A DNA stretch of 53,084 bases from Thermodesulfovibrionales bacterium. GTDB lineage: Bacteria > Nitrospirota > Thermodesulfovibrionia > Thermodesulfovibrionales > Dissulfurispiraceae. Shown piece by piece: positions 1 to 8,372 of the stretch. The DNA is taken from the NCBI GenBank assembly GCA_030017995.1, contig JASEGS010000009.1, positions 1 through 53,084 on the forward strand, given 5' to 3'. A program made the translations under genes and the position numbers. A model generated the notes under the pieces. It saw only the letters and a list, made by a program, of their open reading frames with translations, was not told where the DNA came from and made no database searches. The stretch's first letter is position 1. Each line of letters opens with the position of its first letter.

Positions 1-18
1 GGCTGCTAAAGGCAGCCC
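1..18 (-). terminator. Possible norB terminator at the window edge
   Basis: GGCTGC (1-6) pairs perfectly with GCAGCC (12-17) around a five-base loop. It lies about 40 bases beyond the norB stop in the direction of norB transcription. Any T-run would fall outside the window, so only the hairpin is visible. In the opposite direction the hairpin is followed by CAC and six T, so it could also end a plus-strand transcript arriving from the left. Confidence 0.45.
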
Positions 19-58
19 ACTTTTTTAAATCTTACTCGTTTATTTAACTGATTATTAC

Positions 59-1420
59 TTATGCTTCAACAGGCTCTTTCCCTAACTTGAAGAAATCAAC
101 AACAAAGAGCCACACTCCATAGAGGAAGCCTACTCCGAATACCGCCCTCAGTATCCAGAACCAGAGGTTGTAGTTTGCTTTCACTGCTACATAATCGAGT
201 CCTAAGAGCCTCTCCATGTATGTCTGCACCATGCCAGCTCCCGTGATTGTAAGTACTATGAATATCATCGAGATTGTCATCCACCAAAATGACCTGTAGC
301 CTCTCGATGTATTAAATTCAGAAACCCCTCTTATAAGTGGAAGTGTCACATATATCATTGATATAACGAGAAGGACATATGCGCCATAAAATGCAAGATG
401 ACCATGGGCGGTTGTTATCTGCGTTCCATGCGTCCATTTGTTTACCTGTGGAAGTGTATGTATAACACCCCAGAGCCCTGCACCTAAGAAGTTAAACAGG
501 GCATGCGCAACTGCATAAAAAACGCCTATCTTATTGCTGACCGTTCTGTATTCTCTTGTATTTCTAAAAGCATCCCATGTCATTATTAACAGAGGGATTG
601 GCTCAAGGGAGCTGAATATTCCGCCTACCCACTGCCAATATGCAGGAGTGCCTATCCAATAATAATGATGTCCTGTTCCGAGAATGCCGGTAAAGAGGAC
701 AAGCGCAACTTCGACATACATCCATCTTTCCACCACATGTCTTGGGGCATTGATAGTTTTCATCAGCATGAATGCCAAAAGGGCGCCTGCAATTATCTCC
801 CAGCAGCCTTCAACCCAGAGATGAACTACCCACCACCACCAGAACTGGTCTTTTACCATGCTCTTTGTGTAAAACATGCCGGGCAGATAAAATATGGCAA
901 GCATTGTCAGACCCGCTAAAAGCGTTCCCTGAATGCCTGTCCATTTCTTGCTTTTCAACATGGTCATGAAGTTAACAAAAAGGAATAGCAGAACCGATAC
1001 AACTATCAACAAGTCAGCCCACCTTGGCGCCTCTATATACTCCCTGCCTTCGTTGAGAAGGAGTGTGCCGAGCACTGTCTTGTTTGCCTGCGGATCTATG
1101 CCCATCCAGATATAGCCCAGAACAACAGCGGTGACCGCTATGACAGTTGCCCAAAACTGAAACTTTGCAAGGGGAATGCTCCATAGTTCCCGTTGTGACT
1201 CTTCAGGCACAACAAAATATGTCGCCCCCATCATTCCTACAAGCAGCCATACAACCAGAGCATTTATGTGCAGAGTCCTGATTGTGTTGAAATTCAGGAT
1301 AAAGAAGTCCGGGTATATGAACTGAATTGCTGCTATTATGCCTACTACAACCTGAACCAGAAATAGCAGTGCGGCGAATGTGTAAAAGTTTTGTGCGATC
1401 TTTTGACTCTGATATTTCAT
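59..1420 (-). CDS. norB: Nitric oxide reductase, cytochrome b subunit (NorB-like)
   Basis: This is the catalytic membrane subunit of a cytochrome c-dependent NO reductase, a heme-copper oxidase relative that reduces 2 NO to N2O. It has 453 residues and about 12 hydrophobic segments. The expected ligands are present: H51 and H341 for the low-spin heme, H339 for heme b3, and H200, H251 and H252 for the non-heme iron (FeB). The NOR-specific glutamates are also there: E204 and E208 in HLWVEGCWE, and E273 in SSLEPIPLL. These separate it from true oxidases and from the longer quinol-type qNOR. It lies 12 bases after norC and is surely co-transcribed with it. No norD or norQ is seen here, but the window ends just downstream. 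The physiological role could be NO detoxification or denitrification. Confidence 0.93.
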   Translation of the reverse strand: MKYQSQKIAQNFYTFAALLFLVQVVVGIIAAIQFIYPDFFILNFNTIRTLHINALVVWLLVGMMGATYFVVPEESQRELWSIPLAKFQFWATVIAVTAVVLGYIWMGIDPQANKTVLGTLLLNEGREYIEAPRWADLLIVVSVLLFLFVNFMTMLKSKKWTGIQGTLLAGLTMLAIFYLPGMFYTKSMVKDQFWWWWVVHLWVEGCWEIIAGALLAFMLMKTINAPRHVVERWMYVEVALVLFTGILGTGHHYYWIGTPAYWQWVGGIFSSLEPIPLLIMTWDAFRNTREYRTVSNKIGVFYAVAHALFNFLGAGLWGVIHTLPQVNKWTHGTQITTAHGHLAFYGAYVLLVISMIYVTLPLIRGVSEFNTSRGYRSFWWMTISMIFIVLTITGAGMVQTYMERLLGLDYVAVKANYNLWFWILRAVFGVGFLYGVWLFVVDFFKLGKEPVEA

Positions 1421-1432
1421 CTCATCGTCCTC

Positions 1433-2101
1433 CTATTTAAGGGTAACCAGATAGTCTGTTAATGCCTCGATATCCGCATCAGACGCTTTCACAGGCGGCA
1501 TTGCAGAACCCTTTTTGACTGCCTGTGGGTCTTTTAGAAAACTGAAAACGAATGCCCTGTCCTTTTTGCTTCCAATATGTGTAAGGTCAGGCCCTGATGT
1601 ACCGCCGATGCTGTTGACCATATGGCAGCCTTGGCAGCCCATCGATAGGAATAGTCTCTGTCCTGCTGCCTGCTCCTTCTGTCCTGTGCCTGCTACTGCA
1701 AGGATCGGCTTTGGAGGCCAGCCATTTGTGTCAACCTTTGATATCCATTCAAGAAATGTGATGAGATTGTCCGCCTCTTCGGAACTTATGCCCAGTTTAG
1801 GCATTGAGGCATTCGGATTTACCGACTTCGGGTCCATGATAAACTGCTTCAGATATGCCTTTGGTTTGTTCTCAACTACCTTTGTCATATCAGGCGCAAA
1901 ATAAGACCCGTTGCCCAAAATAGTATGGCAGCCGATACAATCGTACTTATGCCACACCATCTTACCCTGATTAACATTCTCTGTTATCTCCGGAGCCCTC
2001 TTGTCCAGCTTACCCATGGTGTCATAGGTAAGGTAAAGAAAGATGACAAAGAAGAAAAGACTGCCGTAGATGAACAGGTTTCTAACGCCCTTATTATCCA
2101 T
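1433..2101 (-). CDS. norC: NorC-like subunit with two cytochrome c domains
   Basis: This is the membrane-anchored cytochrome c subunit that passes electrons to NorB. One N-terminal transmembrane segment (about residues 8-26) is followed by a NorC-type heme site, C55-x2-C58-H59, in the typical context CIGCHTILGNGSYFAPDMTK, with a likely ligand at M100. A second complete class I cytochrome c domain follows, with C156-x2-C159-H160 and a likely ligand at M201. Ordinary NorC is about 150 residues with one heme, so at 222 residues this is a two-heme version. A strong ribosome site (GGGAGGTGG) precedes the ATG. Transcription probably starts near 2162 under an FNR-type activator site. The second domain may take electrons from a soluble donor, which is inference. 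Confidence 0.9.
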   Translation of the reverse strand: MDNKGVRNLFIYGSLFFFVIFLYLTYDTMGKLDKRAPEITENVNQGKMVWHKYDCIGCHTILGNGSYFAPDMTKVVENKPKAYLKQFIMDPKSVNPNASMPKLGISSEEADNLITFLEWISKVDTNGWPPKPILAVAGTGQKEQAAGQRLFLSMGCQGCHMVNSIGGTSGPDLTHIGSKKDRAFVFSFLKDPQAVKKGSAMPPVKASDADIEALTDYLVTLK

Positions 2102-2167
2102 AAAACCACCTCCCGTGATATTTCCCCAAAGAATTTCCGGGTCTCATTTATTTTAAGGAGCGGCTTA

Positions 2168-2173
2168 ATTATA
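2168..2173 (-). promoter_or_regulatory. norCB promoter -10 element
   Basis: On the minus strand this reads TATAAT, a perfect sigma-70 -10 box, about 67 bases before the norC start. No good -35 box is present, as expected for a class II activated promoter. The dyad at 2198-2211 is centred about 42-43 bases before the predicted start point. Confidence 0.55.
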
Positions 2174-2197
2174 GTATAATGGAGGCAATGTTCTGGC

Positions 2198-2211
2198 ATG
2201 ATGTTAATCAT
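2198..2211. promoter_or_regulatory. FNR/DNR-type binding site upstream of norCB
   Basis: The dyad ATGAT-GTTA-ATCAT is a perfect inverted repeat that keeps the TGAT-N4-ATCA core of FNR/NNR/DNR boxes (consensus TTGAT-N4-ATCAA). It sits between the divergent norC and hpp genes. Its centre is about 42-43 bases from the start point implied by the TATAAT at 2168-2173, the usual class II activation distance. Control by oxygen or NO through a CRP/FNR-family protein is inferred. Confidence 0.55.
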
Positions 2212-2316
2212 ATATAATTAAAACTTTAGAATGAAGCTGCAGACGTAAGGGGAGCCTCACGCCAGAACCCTTTGATAGATTATTTTGGAGAGCAGTGAAG
2301 CAGGAGATAAAAGCGC

Positions 2317-2859
2317 ATGACTATTTGTGACTATCTTGCAAAGATGAGAGGAGCGGTAAATATCCAGCCTAATATCGCACCGTCAGAAGTCTTCTGGTCA
2401 TGGCTTGGAGGGCTTATAGGCATCGGCGTTTGCGCATATCTGTCGTCAAGATATTTTGAGCCGAGGGATCTGACCCTGATAATAGGCTCATTCGGCGCAT
2501 CAGCCGTCCTCGTTTATGGCGCCATTAAAAGCCCTTTTGCCCAGCCGAGAAACCTTATCGGCGGACATATCATATCCGCTGTTATGGGGGTGGCATTCTA
2601 TCAGTTATTCGGACAGACATGGATAGCAGCGTCATTAAGCGTATCTTTTGCGATCGCAGCAATGCTTATAACAAAGACCCTGCATCCGCCCGGTGGCGCA
2701 ACAGCTTTAATCGCAGTGATCGGAGGGGAAAAGATTCATAACCTCGGATTTTTGTATGTCTTTATACCGGCAGGCCTTGGCGCTGTTATACTTTTAGTTG
2801 TCGCCCTTGTGGTAAATAATTTAGCTAAAAACAGAAAATATCCCGAATACTGGCTTTAG
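2317..2859 (+). CDS. HPP family membrane protein
   Basis: This 180-residue integral membrane protein has four or more hydrophobic segments. It carries the family hallmark at LHPPGGATAL (about residue 128), the HPP motif that names the family. Plant chloroplast and cyanobacterial members have been linked to nitrite transport, but most bacterial members have no assigned substrate. The start is supported by AGGAGA eight bases upstream of the ATG. The gene is divergent from norCB across an FNR-type box, so a role in nitrogen-oxide handling is plausible but inferred. Its stop overlaps the convergent glnE stop by four bases. It is a full-length single-domain member with no CBS extension. Confidence 0.8.
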   Translation: MTICDYLAKMRGAVNIQPNIAPSEVFWSWLGGLIGIGVCAYLSSRYFEPRDLTLIIGSFGASAVLVYGAIKSPFAQPRNLIGGHIISAVMGVAFYQLFGQTWIAASLSVSFAIAAMLITKTLHPPGGATALIAVIGGEKIHNLGFLYVFIPAGLGAVILLVVALVVNNLAKNRKYPEYWL

Positions 2860-5696
2860 GTCATACTATCTAAAAATTTTCTTATCCAATTTCTTTTTTC
2901 ATGGAGCGTGACCAGAAATTTGTCTTCGTTCATATCCATAAAGCCTGCAATACTGCGCATGGTTTCGCTGACTTCTTTGAGAACAGATTCGTTTCTTAGT
3001 CTCAAGATTGTCTCAACTGTGCGGTAGAAAAGATAGGTATCCTGCATTATGTATGCGTCGTTGTTTTTCATGCCTCCGGCTCTATTAAGCCGTCTTATGG
3101 CATTAAGCGTTCCCTGAACGAGCACTTGAGGATGTGCTGCGCAGTTCTTCATCTGGAGGTATTGAATGATAAATTCAAGTTCCTCAAGCCCGCCGCTTCC
3201 GAGCTTTATATCATAAGTACCGGAGACTTCCTTTGATAGTTCCTTTTGAATCCTCTCTCGCATCTTCCTTATGTCGTCCAGAGTGATTTCCGCTCCACGC
3301 TTCATTAAAACTTCTTTCCGCATCTCCATAAAGAGTTCAGGAGTTGAGGGGTTCAGCAATTGAGGAGTTATCGGTCTTGCCTTCAACAGCGCCTGAAGCT
3401 CCCACACATGGGCATTTCTGAGATAGTAATCTCCGAGTCCCTTCAGAGAACTTACGAGAGGGCCTTTTGTTCCTTCAGGCCTGAGCCTTGTGTCAATATT
3501 GTATGCAATCCCCTCCTTTGTGTATGACATGAGTGTTTTAAGCATCCGTTCCGCTGTCTTTGTGTCAGCCTCTGATGGTTCATTAAGCGTTATGAATATT
3601 ATGTCAAGATCAGAATTGAATATAATCTCCCTGCCGCCGAACTTGCCGAAACCGATGACGAAAAGAGTGTCATTAGTCTGGCATTGGTCATCAGATATTA
3701 TTAATGACTTATGACTCTTGACTAATGACTGCTGTATAACAGCCTCAGCCACCTTGCTCAATCCCTTTGTTAACTCCGTCACCCCTATCTTCTTATTCAG
3801 GAATTGAATGCCGATTCTCACTTCTTCCGACCGTCTGAATAATCTGACTGCTGTCTGGCTCCCAGATTTCTCTGCGAGCATTGACAATTCGCCGTGCAAT
3901 CTCTTTAATGTTTTTTTAATCAACTGTCCTTCAACAAGAGACTCTATGTATTCAGGGCTGCTCATAATTATTTTTGAAAGATATTCGCTCTGTGAAAAGA
4001 TGAACGTAAGAGCTGAAATTATCTCCTGCCTTTGTGCTATGGCTTCGAGGTATGATTCCTTTGTCGCAAGGGTTCCGGAGAAATCGACAAGCTGAAGCAG
4101 AGCGATATCAGGACTATCGCCTTTCAATGCTTCATCAACGAACTTTGGGAGTATCTCCTCAAGGAGTCTCCTGCCTTTAATTGTCTGAAACGAATAAATT
4201 GTGTTTCTTATTTTCATAAGGCAGTATATGGCCTTCTGTACGTCTTTCAGAGTGGTATTTGAAAGCTCTTTTTTCAGCAGGTCTTCAACAGGCGCTTCCA
4301 TGTCCCAGAAGATACTGTTTAACGGACTGCTTATTTTCTGTGATTCTTTTTTAGTTTCCAGCAACGAGTCATATATCTCCCTGACCCTATGCCTTCTCCT
4401 ATCGAGCTCCTGCATAAATGCACTTCTGTCCTGAAAGCCCATCTTTCTGCCGAGGGTTTCAATCTCTGTCTCGCCTGATGGAAGCGTATGGGTTTGCAGG
4501 TCATTCAATTGCTGGAGCCTGTGCTCAATGGTTCGGAAGAAGATATAGTTATCAGATAACTGATAAGAGTCGTCATAACCTATAAGGCCTTTCTGGACGA
4601 GCTTGTGTAATGCCTTGAGAGTGCTCCTTTCCCTGAGAAGAGGCTCCTTGCCTCCATGAATAAGCTGAAATATCTGAATAAAAAACTCTATCTCCCTTAT
4701 ACCTCCGTAGCCACGCTTTATATCGCTGCTTAATGTCCCTGCCTTTATTTGCTCGACCTGAGACTTCATTTTCCTGATTTCATCAATGGCCTCGAAATCC
4801 ATGTATTTCCTGTATGTAAAAGGTCTTATTGCATTAAGAAACTCCTGACCCAGCCGCATGTCTCCTGCCACAGACCTTGCCCTGAGCAGCATAGCCCTCT
4901 CCCACATCTGTCCCCATGACTCATAGTACTCCTCATAACTCCTTAGCGATAATGCAAGACTGCCTCGCTGTCCCTGAGGTCTCAGTCGTAGATCCACCCT
5001 ATATGTGAAGCCGTCTTCAGTATTTGCGGAGAGAAAGCGGGTAATTTCCTCTGCAAGCTTTACATAGTACTCATGGGCGGATATTCTGTTGATTGTAGTA
5101 TTCTGGATTGCAGATATCCCTGAAGTTTCGCCTTCATCTCTGTAAACGAAGATTATGTCAATATCAGAGCTGTAGTTGAGCTCCTGTGCGCCGAGCTTTC
5201 CGAGCGCTATTGCTGAGATGGCATTATTCTCAGGCCTTCCATATCGTTGAATGAGAAAAGATTCTACGAAGCCTAAGGACTCGCTCAGCATTACATCTGC
5301 AAGATTGCTCATCTCCAGCATTATCTCCTGAAGCCCTGCATGTTTAAGAATATCCCTTAGCGTAATGACCAGCAACTTGCTCTTTCTGAAATCCCTGACA
5401 ACCTTCATGCCTTCTTTGGCAGAGGCGCAGTCTGAAAGCAGTTCTCTTAGCTCTGTCCGCAGGCTACCGGTATTCTGTGCTGCATACATATCTTTAAGCG
5501 CCTCAAAAAGTATAAGCGGGTTATTTATGCAGTAGTTTGCAAGGAACTGGCTATGAGAAAAAAGCATTGAAACAGGCAGGATATTATTTTCTATCTGTTC
5601 CTTGTAATCGGGATTTTTTGAGACAAAAGCCTTTATATTGTTCAGTGCGCGTTCAGGGTCAGGCAAGTGGCTCATTGTTGACAACTGATAGCTCAT
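2856..5696 (-). CDS. glnE: Bifunctional glutamine synthetase adenylyltransferase / adenylyl-removing enzyme
   Basis: GlnE attaches AMP to glutamine synthetase, and removes it by phosphorolysis, in response to PII, so it tunes ammonia assimilation. The 946 residues match the usual length and show two tandem nucleotidyltransferase halves. The first has SSDIDIIFVY near residue 175 and GYGGIREIEF near 327. The second has NSDLDIIFITL near 693 and GSGGLEELEF. Both halves keep the metal-binding DxD. Two short repeat arrays lie in frame, at 3671-3733 (about residues 655-675, just before the second catalytic domain) and at 3334-3373 (about residues 775-788). Neither candidate start (residue 1 or M8) has a clear ribosome site. 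No glnA or glnB is seen nearby. Confidence 0.95.
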   Translation of the reverse strand: MSYQLSTMSHLPDPERALNNIKAFVSKNPDYKEQIENNILPVSMLFSHSQFLANYCINNPLILFEALKDMYAAQNTGSLRTELRELLSDCASAKEGMKVVRDFRKSKLLVITLRDILKHAGLQEIMLEMSNLADVMLSESLGFVESFLIQRYGRPENNAISAIALGKLGAQELNYSSDIDIIFVYRDEGETSGISAIQNTTINRISAHEYYVKLAEEITRFLSANTEDGFTYRVDLRLRPQGQRGSLALSLRSYEEYYESWGQMWERAMLLRARSVAGDMRLGQEFLNAIRPFTYRKYMDFEAIDEIRKMKSQVEQIKAGTLSSDIKRGYGGIREIEFFIQIFQLIHGGKEPLLRERSTLKALHKLVQKGLIGYDDSYQLSDNYIFFRTIEHRLQQLNDLQTHTLPSGETEIETLGRKMGFQDRSAFMQELDRRRHRVREIYDSLLETKKESQKISSPLNSIFWDMEAPVEDLLKKELSNTTLKDVQKAIYCLMKIRNTIYSFQTIKGRRLLEEILPKFVDEALKGDSPDIALLQLVDFSGTLATKESYLEAIAQRQEIISALTFIFSQSEYLSKIIMSSPEYIESLVEGQLIKKTLKRLHGELSMLAEKSGSQTAVRLFRRSEEVRIGIQFLNKKIGVTELTKGLSKVAEAVIQQSLVKSHKSLIISDDQCQTNDTLFVIGFGKFGGREIIFNSDLDIIFITLNEPSEADTKTAERMLKTLMSYTKEGIAYNIDTRLRPEGTKGPLVSSLKGLGDYYLRNAHVWELQALLKARPITPQLLNPSTPELFMEMRKEVLMKRGAEITLDDIRKMRERIQKELSKEVSGTYDIKLGSGGLEELEFIIQYLQMKNCAAHPQVLVQGTLNAIRRLNRAGGMKNNDAYIMQDTYLFYRTVETILRLRNESVLKEVSETMRSIAGFMDMNEDKFLVTLHEKRNWIRKFLDSMT
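3334..3373. repeat. 8-mer tandem repeat inside glnE
   Basis: Five degenerate octamers run end to end: AGTTCAGG, AGTTGAGG, GGTTCAGC, AATTGAGG, AGTTATCG. They encode the PQLLNPSTPEL stretch of GlnE in frame. The unit length is 8, unlike most other arrays here. Confidence 0.55.
3671..3733. repeat. 7-mer tandem repeat inside glnE
   Basis: The stretch divides into exactly nine 7-base units, the clearest being GACTTAT, GACTCTT, GACTAAT and GACTGCT, with CATTAGT and TGGTCAT earlier. Nine units make 63 bases, that is 21 codons, so the GlnE frame is kept. The array lies in the linker before the second nucleotidyltransferase domain. Confidence 0.75.
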
Positions 5697-5713
5697 ATCA
5701 ATAAAAATAATAC

Positions 5714-5748
5714 CATGAACTAATATCTATGAGCCATGAACTATGAGC
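5714..5748. repeat. 7-mer tandem repeat between glnE and dppC-like gene
   Basis: Five contiguous 7-mers are present: CATGAAC, TAATATC, TATGAGC, CATGAAC, TATGAGC. The last unit reaches the first base of the stop codon of the ABC permease gene. The array fills most of the 51-base gap before glnE. Confidence 0.7.
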
Positions 5749-6590
5749 TACTTCTCACTTGTCCACAGTCTCGGATCGAGCGCATCTCGTAAACCTTCTC
5801 CTACAAGATTATAGCTCAGCACGGTTACAAGGATTGCAATGCCCGGAAATAAGGAAAGCCACCATGCAACAGTTATATTGTCCTTTCCTGATGTCAGTAT
5901 ATTCCCCCAGCTTGGCTCAGGCGGCTGAACACCAAGGCCAAGGAAAGACAGACCTGACTCAGTAAGAATTGCCCCTGCTATGCCAAAGGTTGCAGCAACA
6001 AAAACAGGGGATAAGGCATTTGGTATGATGTGTCTGAACATGAGGCGGAAATCGCTTGCGCCAATCGCCCTTGCTGCTGATACAAAGTCGCGCTCTTTAA
6101 GGGTAAGGAATTCAGCCCTCACAAGACGCGCTACATCCATCCATCCAGTCAGGCCTATTATAATCATTATAGTTGTTATGCTCGGTTCAACAATCGCTAT
6201 GACTGCGAGGATGAGGAAGAAGGTTGGAAACGCCAGCATTATATCAACAAACCTCATTAATATAGCATCTGTTTTTCCTCCATAATAACCTGCGATAGCG
6301 CCGAGGAATGTTCCGATGATTATTGCAATACCAACAGCAACAAATCCTACTTTCAGGGATGCCCTGCTTCCCCATATCATTCGTGAAAGCAAATCCCTGC
6401 CAAGTTCATCAGTGCCAATAAGATGTCCTGAACTTGGAGGAGAAAGCACATTATACACGTCAATCTTTGTCGGCTCATGCGGGGAGAGGAATGGCGCAAA
6501 AAGAGCAATGGCCGCAAGGGCGATTATTATTGCCAGCCCTGCAACCGACAGCGGATTTTTCTTAAATCTATGCCAGATAATTTTTAGCAT
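5748..6590 (-). CDS. Oligopeptide/dipeptide-type ABC transporter permease (OppC/DppC family)
   Basis: This 280-residue inner-membrane permease belongs to the peptide/nickel ABC importer family. An N-terminal transmembrane helix follows a basic stretch with the pattern RFKKNPLSVAG, typical of the OppC N-terminal domain. The permease domain carries the EAA-type loop near RAIGASDFRLMFRHIIPNAL, which contacts the ATPase. Its start directly abuts the stop of the partner permease gene at 6591, so the two are co-transcribed. No binding protein or ATPase gene lies in this window, so the substrate (peptide, nickel, sugar or other) cannot be named. A 7-mer repeat array ends at its stop codon. Confidence 0.88.
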   Translation of the reverse strand: MLKIIWHRFKKNPLSVAGLAIIIALAAIALFAPFLSPHEPTKIDVYNVLSPPSSGHLIGTDELGRDLLSRMIWGSRASLKVGFVAVGIAIIIGTFLGAIAGYYGGKTDAILMRFVDIMLAFPTFFLILAVIAIVEPSITTIMIIIGLTGWMDVARLVRAEFLTLKERDFVSAARAIGASDFRLMFRHIIPNALSPVFVAATFGIAGAILTESGLSFLGLGVQPPEPSWGNILTSGKDNITVAWWLSLFPGIAILVTVLSYNLVGEGLRDALDPRLWTSEK

Positions 6591-7565
6591 TTACTTTCTC
6601 ACCCTTATCCTCGGATCAACGAGTGCATAGGAGACATCTGCTATAAGATTGCCTATAAGTGTTAAGACAGCGCCGATGACGAGTATCCCCATTATTGTGG
6701 GATAATCCCTCGACATTGCTGATGAATAAAAAAGCTGCCCCATTCCGGGAATTGCGAAGATAGTCTCAAATATAACGCTGCCGCCGATGAGTCCTGGCAC
6801 AGAAAGTCCGAGGATCGTTACAATAGGCATTAACGCATTTCTCAATGCATGGCGGACTATCACGACTGATTCTTTGAGTCCTTTTGCCAGTGCTGTCCTT
6901 ATATAATCCTGCCTTATTACTTCAAGCATGCTTGAGCGGCTGTACCTGCTCAATCCAGCTATGCTGCCGAATGCGCTTAGGCCAACAGGCAGGATAAGGT
7001 GCTTAATCCAGTCCAAAAGCCTGTCCACTTTTGACATGCCTGTTACATCAATGCTCTGAATGCCAGATATCGGAAGCCATCCGAGACTTACACCAAAGAT
7101 AATCATCAGTATAAGGGCGAGCCAGAATGTCGGTGTAGAAAAGCCTGTAAATACAAAGACGGTCGTTAATTTGTCAAAAAGAGAATATTGTTTTGTCGCA
7201 GATAAGACCCCCACTGGTATTGCTATAGCAAATATGAGGAATAAAGAGAGGATATTAATTGTGATGGTTACAGGGATCCTCTCCTTGATTTTGTCAATTA
7301 CTTTTTTGCCGTCAACGAATGATTTGCCAAAGTCCAGTTTTACGAATCTTTTTAACCACTCAAGATATTGAATATGCAGGGGTTTATCAAGTCCGTAGAG
7401 TTTTTTCAAATTTTCCTTGGCCTGTGCCGAAGCCTTTAATGACATCTCTGTCTCAACTTCAACAGGACCGCCGGGTGCGAGGTGAACTACGGTAAAACTA
7501 ATAATGGTTATTCCGAAAATCAGCGGGACCATCAATAAGAAACGCTTAATAATGTATGAAAGCAT
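6591..7565 (-). CDS. Oligopeptide/dipeptide-type ABC transporter permease (OppB/DppB family)
   Basis: This 324-residue permease is the OppB/DppB-type partner of the next gene. The N-terminus ([20 protein letters not shown]) is characteristic of the family. It is followed by the periplasmic loop and a six-helix permease domain with an EAA loop near [19 protein letters not shown]. The C-terminus ends in the family pattern [12 protein letters not shown]. The two genes form a heterodimeric channel. The missing binding protein and ATPases are probably encoded elsewhere in the genome. The gap to the upstream trmN6-like gene is 31 bases, so this may be part of a longer minus-strand transcript. Confidence 0.9.
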   Translation of the reverse strand: MLSYIIKRFLLMVPLIFGITIISFTVVHLAPGGPVEVETEMSLKASAQAKENLKKLYGLDKPLHIQYLEWLKRFVKLDFGKSFVDGKKVIDKIKERIPVTITINILSLFLIFAIAIPVGVLSATKQYSLFDKLTTVFVFTGFSTPTFWLALILMIIFGVSLGWLPISGIQSIDVTGMSKVDRLLDWIKHLILPVGLSAFGSIAGLSRYSRSSMLEVIRQDYIRTALAKGLKESVVIVRHALRNALMPIVTILGLSVPGLIGGSVIFETIFAIPGMGQLFYSSAMSRDYPTIMGILVIGAVLTLIGNLIADVSYALVDPRIRVRK

Positions 7566-7596
7566 ACAACTAAATTAATAGATGCAGTTATGAAAG

Positions 7597-8331
7597 TCAA
7601 CAAGCATAAATAGATTTCATTTCATCTGTGTAACTGTTGTCTTCATTATAAATAAACAGAGGTCTTTCTATTTTCAGTCCTATCTTTCCTCCTTTGACTG
7701 CCTCTATCAGTACTATTTTTGCCATGGAGTGTATACTGGAATGAACAAATCTCAACCGCTTTGGCTCCAGAGAATACTTTTTCATTACATCTGCCATCTC
7801 TGTCAATCTCTCCGGCAGGTATATTACACAGAACCTTCCGTGGTGCCTTAAAAGATATGCTACTGCTCTTATAAGATTATGCAGCGGGAGACTGATTTCA
7901 TGCCTTGCGACAGCCTTTTCATCTTTGGAGCTTATAAGCCCCGTCTTTGGTTTTCTGAATGGCGGATTGGAGACGACAAGGTCAAAAGCGGAGTGTTGGT
8001 GTGCTTGAATAATAGAGCAATGGGGAAGGGATGATAAATTTTTAATATCAGCCGTTACTGTTTTAACCCTATCGTCGAGATTGTTTAAAACGACATTTTT
8101 TTCTGCGAGCTTTGCGAGGTTTTTTTGGAGTTCGATTAATGTGATTTCTGCGTTTGGATATTTCTTTGCAAGCAGTAGCCCGATAATGCCTGAGCCTGCG
8201 CCTAAATCAGCAATTTTTTTAACCCGCGGCAGATTAATGAATGAAAAGAGAAGAAGTGCATCTACTGAAAACCGGTAGCCGTCTTTGTTTTGATATATTT
8301 GGAGGTCCCTTATGCTGTCGAGTGTAAGCAT
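7597..8331 (-). CDS. tRNA1(Val) A37 N6-methyltransferase-like protein
   Basis: This is a class I SAM-dependent methyltransferase of 244 residues. The SAM-binding loop is IADLGAGSGIIGLLLAKKYP (about residues 40-59). The catalytic motif NPPF (about residue 124) marks N6-adenine or glutamine methylation. The N-terminal pattern DGYRFSVDALLLFSF is typical of the TrmN6/YfiC family, which methylates adenine 37 of tRNA1(Val). The exact substrate is inferred from family membership. It sits between a transporter permease and a DUF4143 ATPase with short gaps, and this order gives no functional clue. A related possibility is a general N6-adenine methyltransferase. Confidence 0.78.
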   Translation of the reverse strand: MLTLDSIRDLQIYQNKDGYRFSVDALLLFSFINLPRVKKIADLGAGSGIIGLLLAKKYPNAEITLIELQKNLAKLAEKNVVLNNLDDRVKTVTADIKNLSSLPHCSIIQAHQHSAFDLVVSNPPFRKPKTGLISSKDEKAVARHEISLPLHNLIRAVAYLLRHHGRFCVIYLPERLTEMADVMKKYSLEPKRLRFVHSSIHSMAKIVLIEAVKGGKIGLKIERPLFIYNEDNSYTDEMKSIYAC

Positions 8332-8372
8332 GAGTTTTATATAAGCAAGTTCGCAAATTACACAAATTCTGG

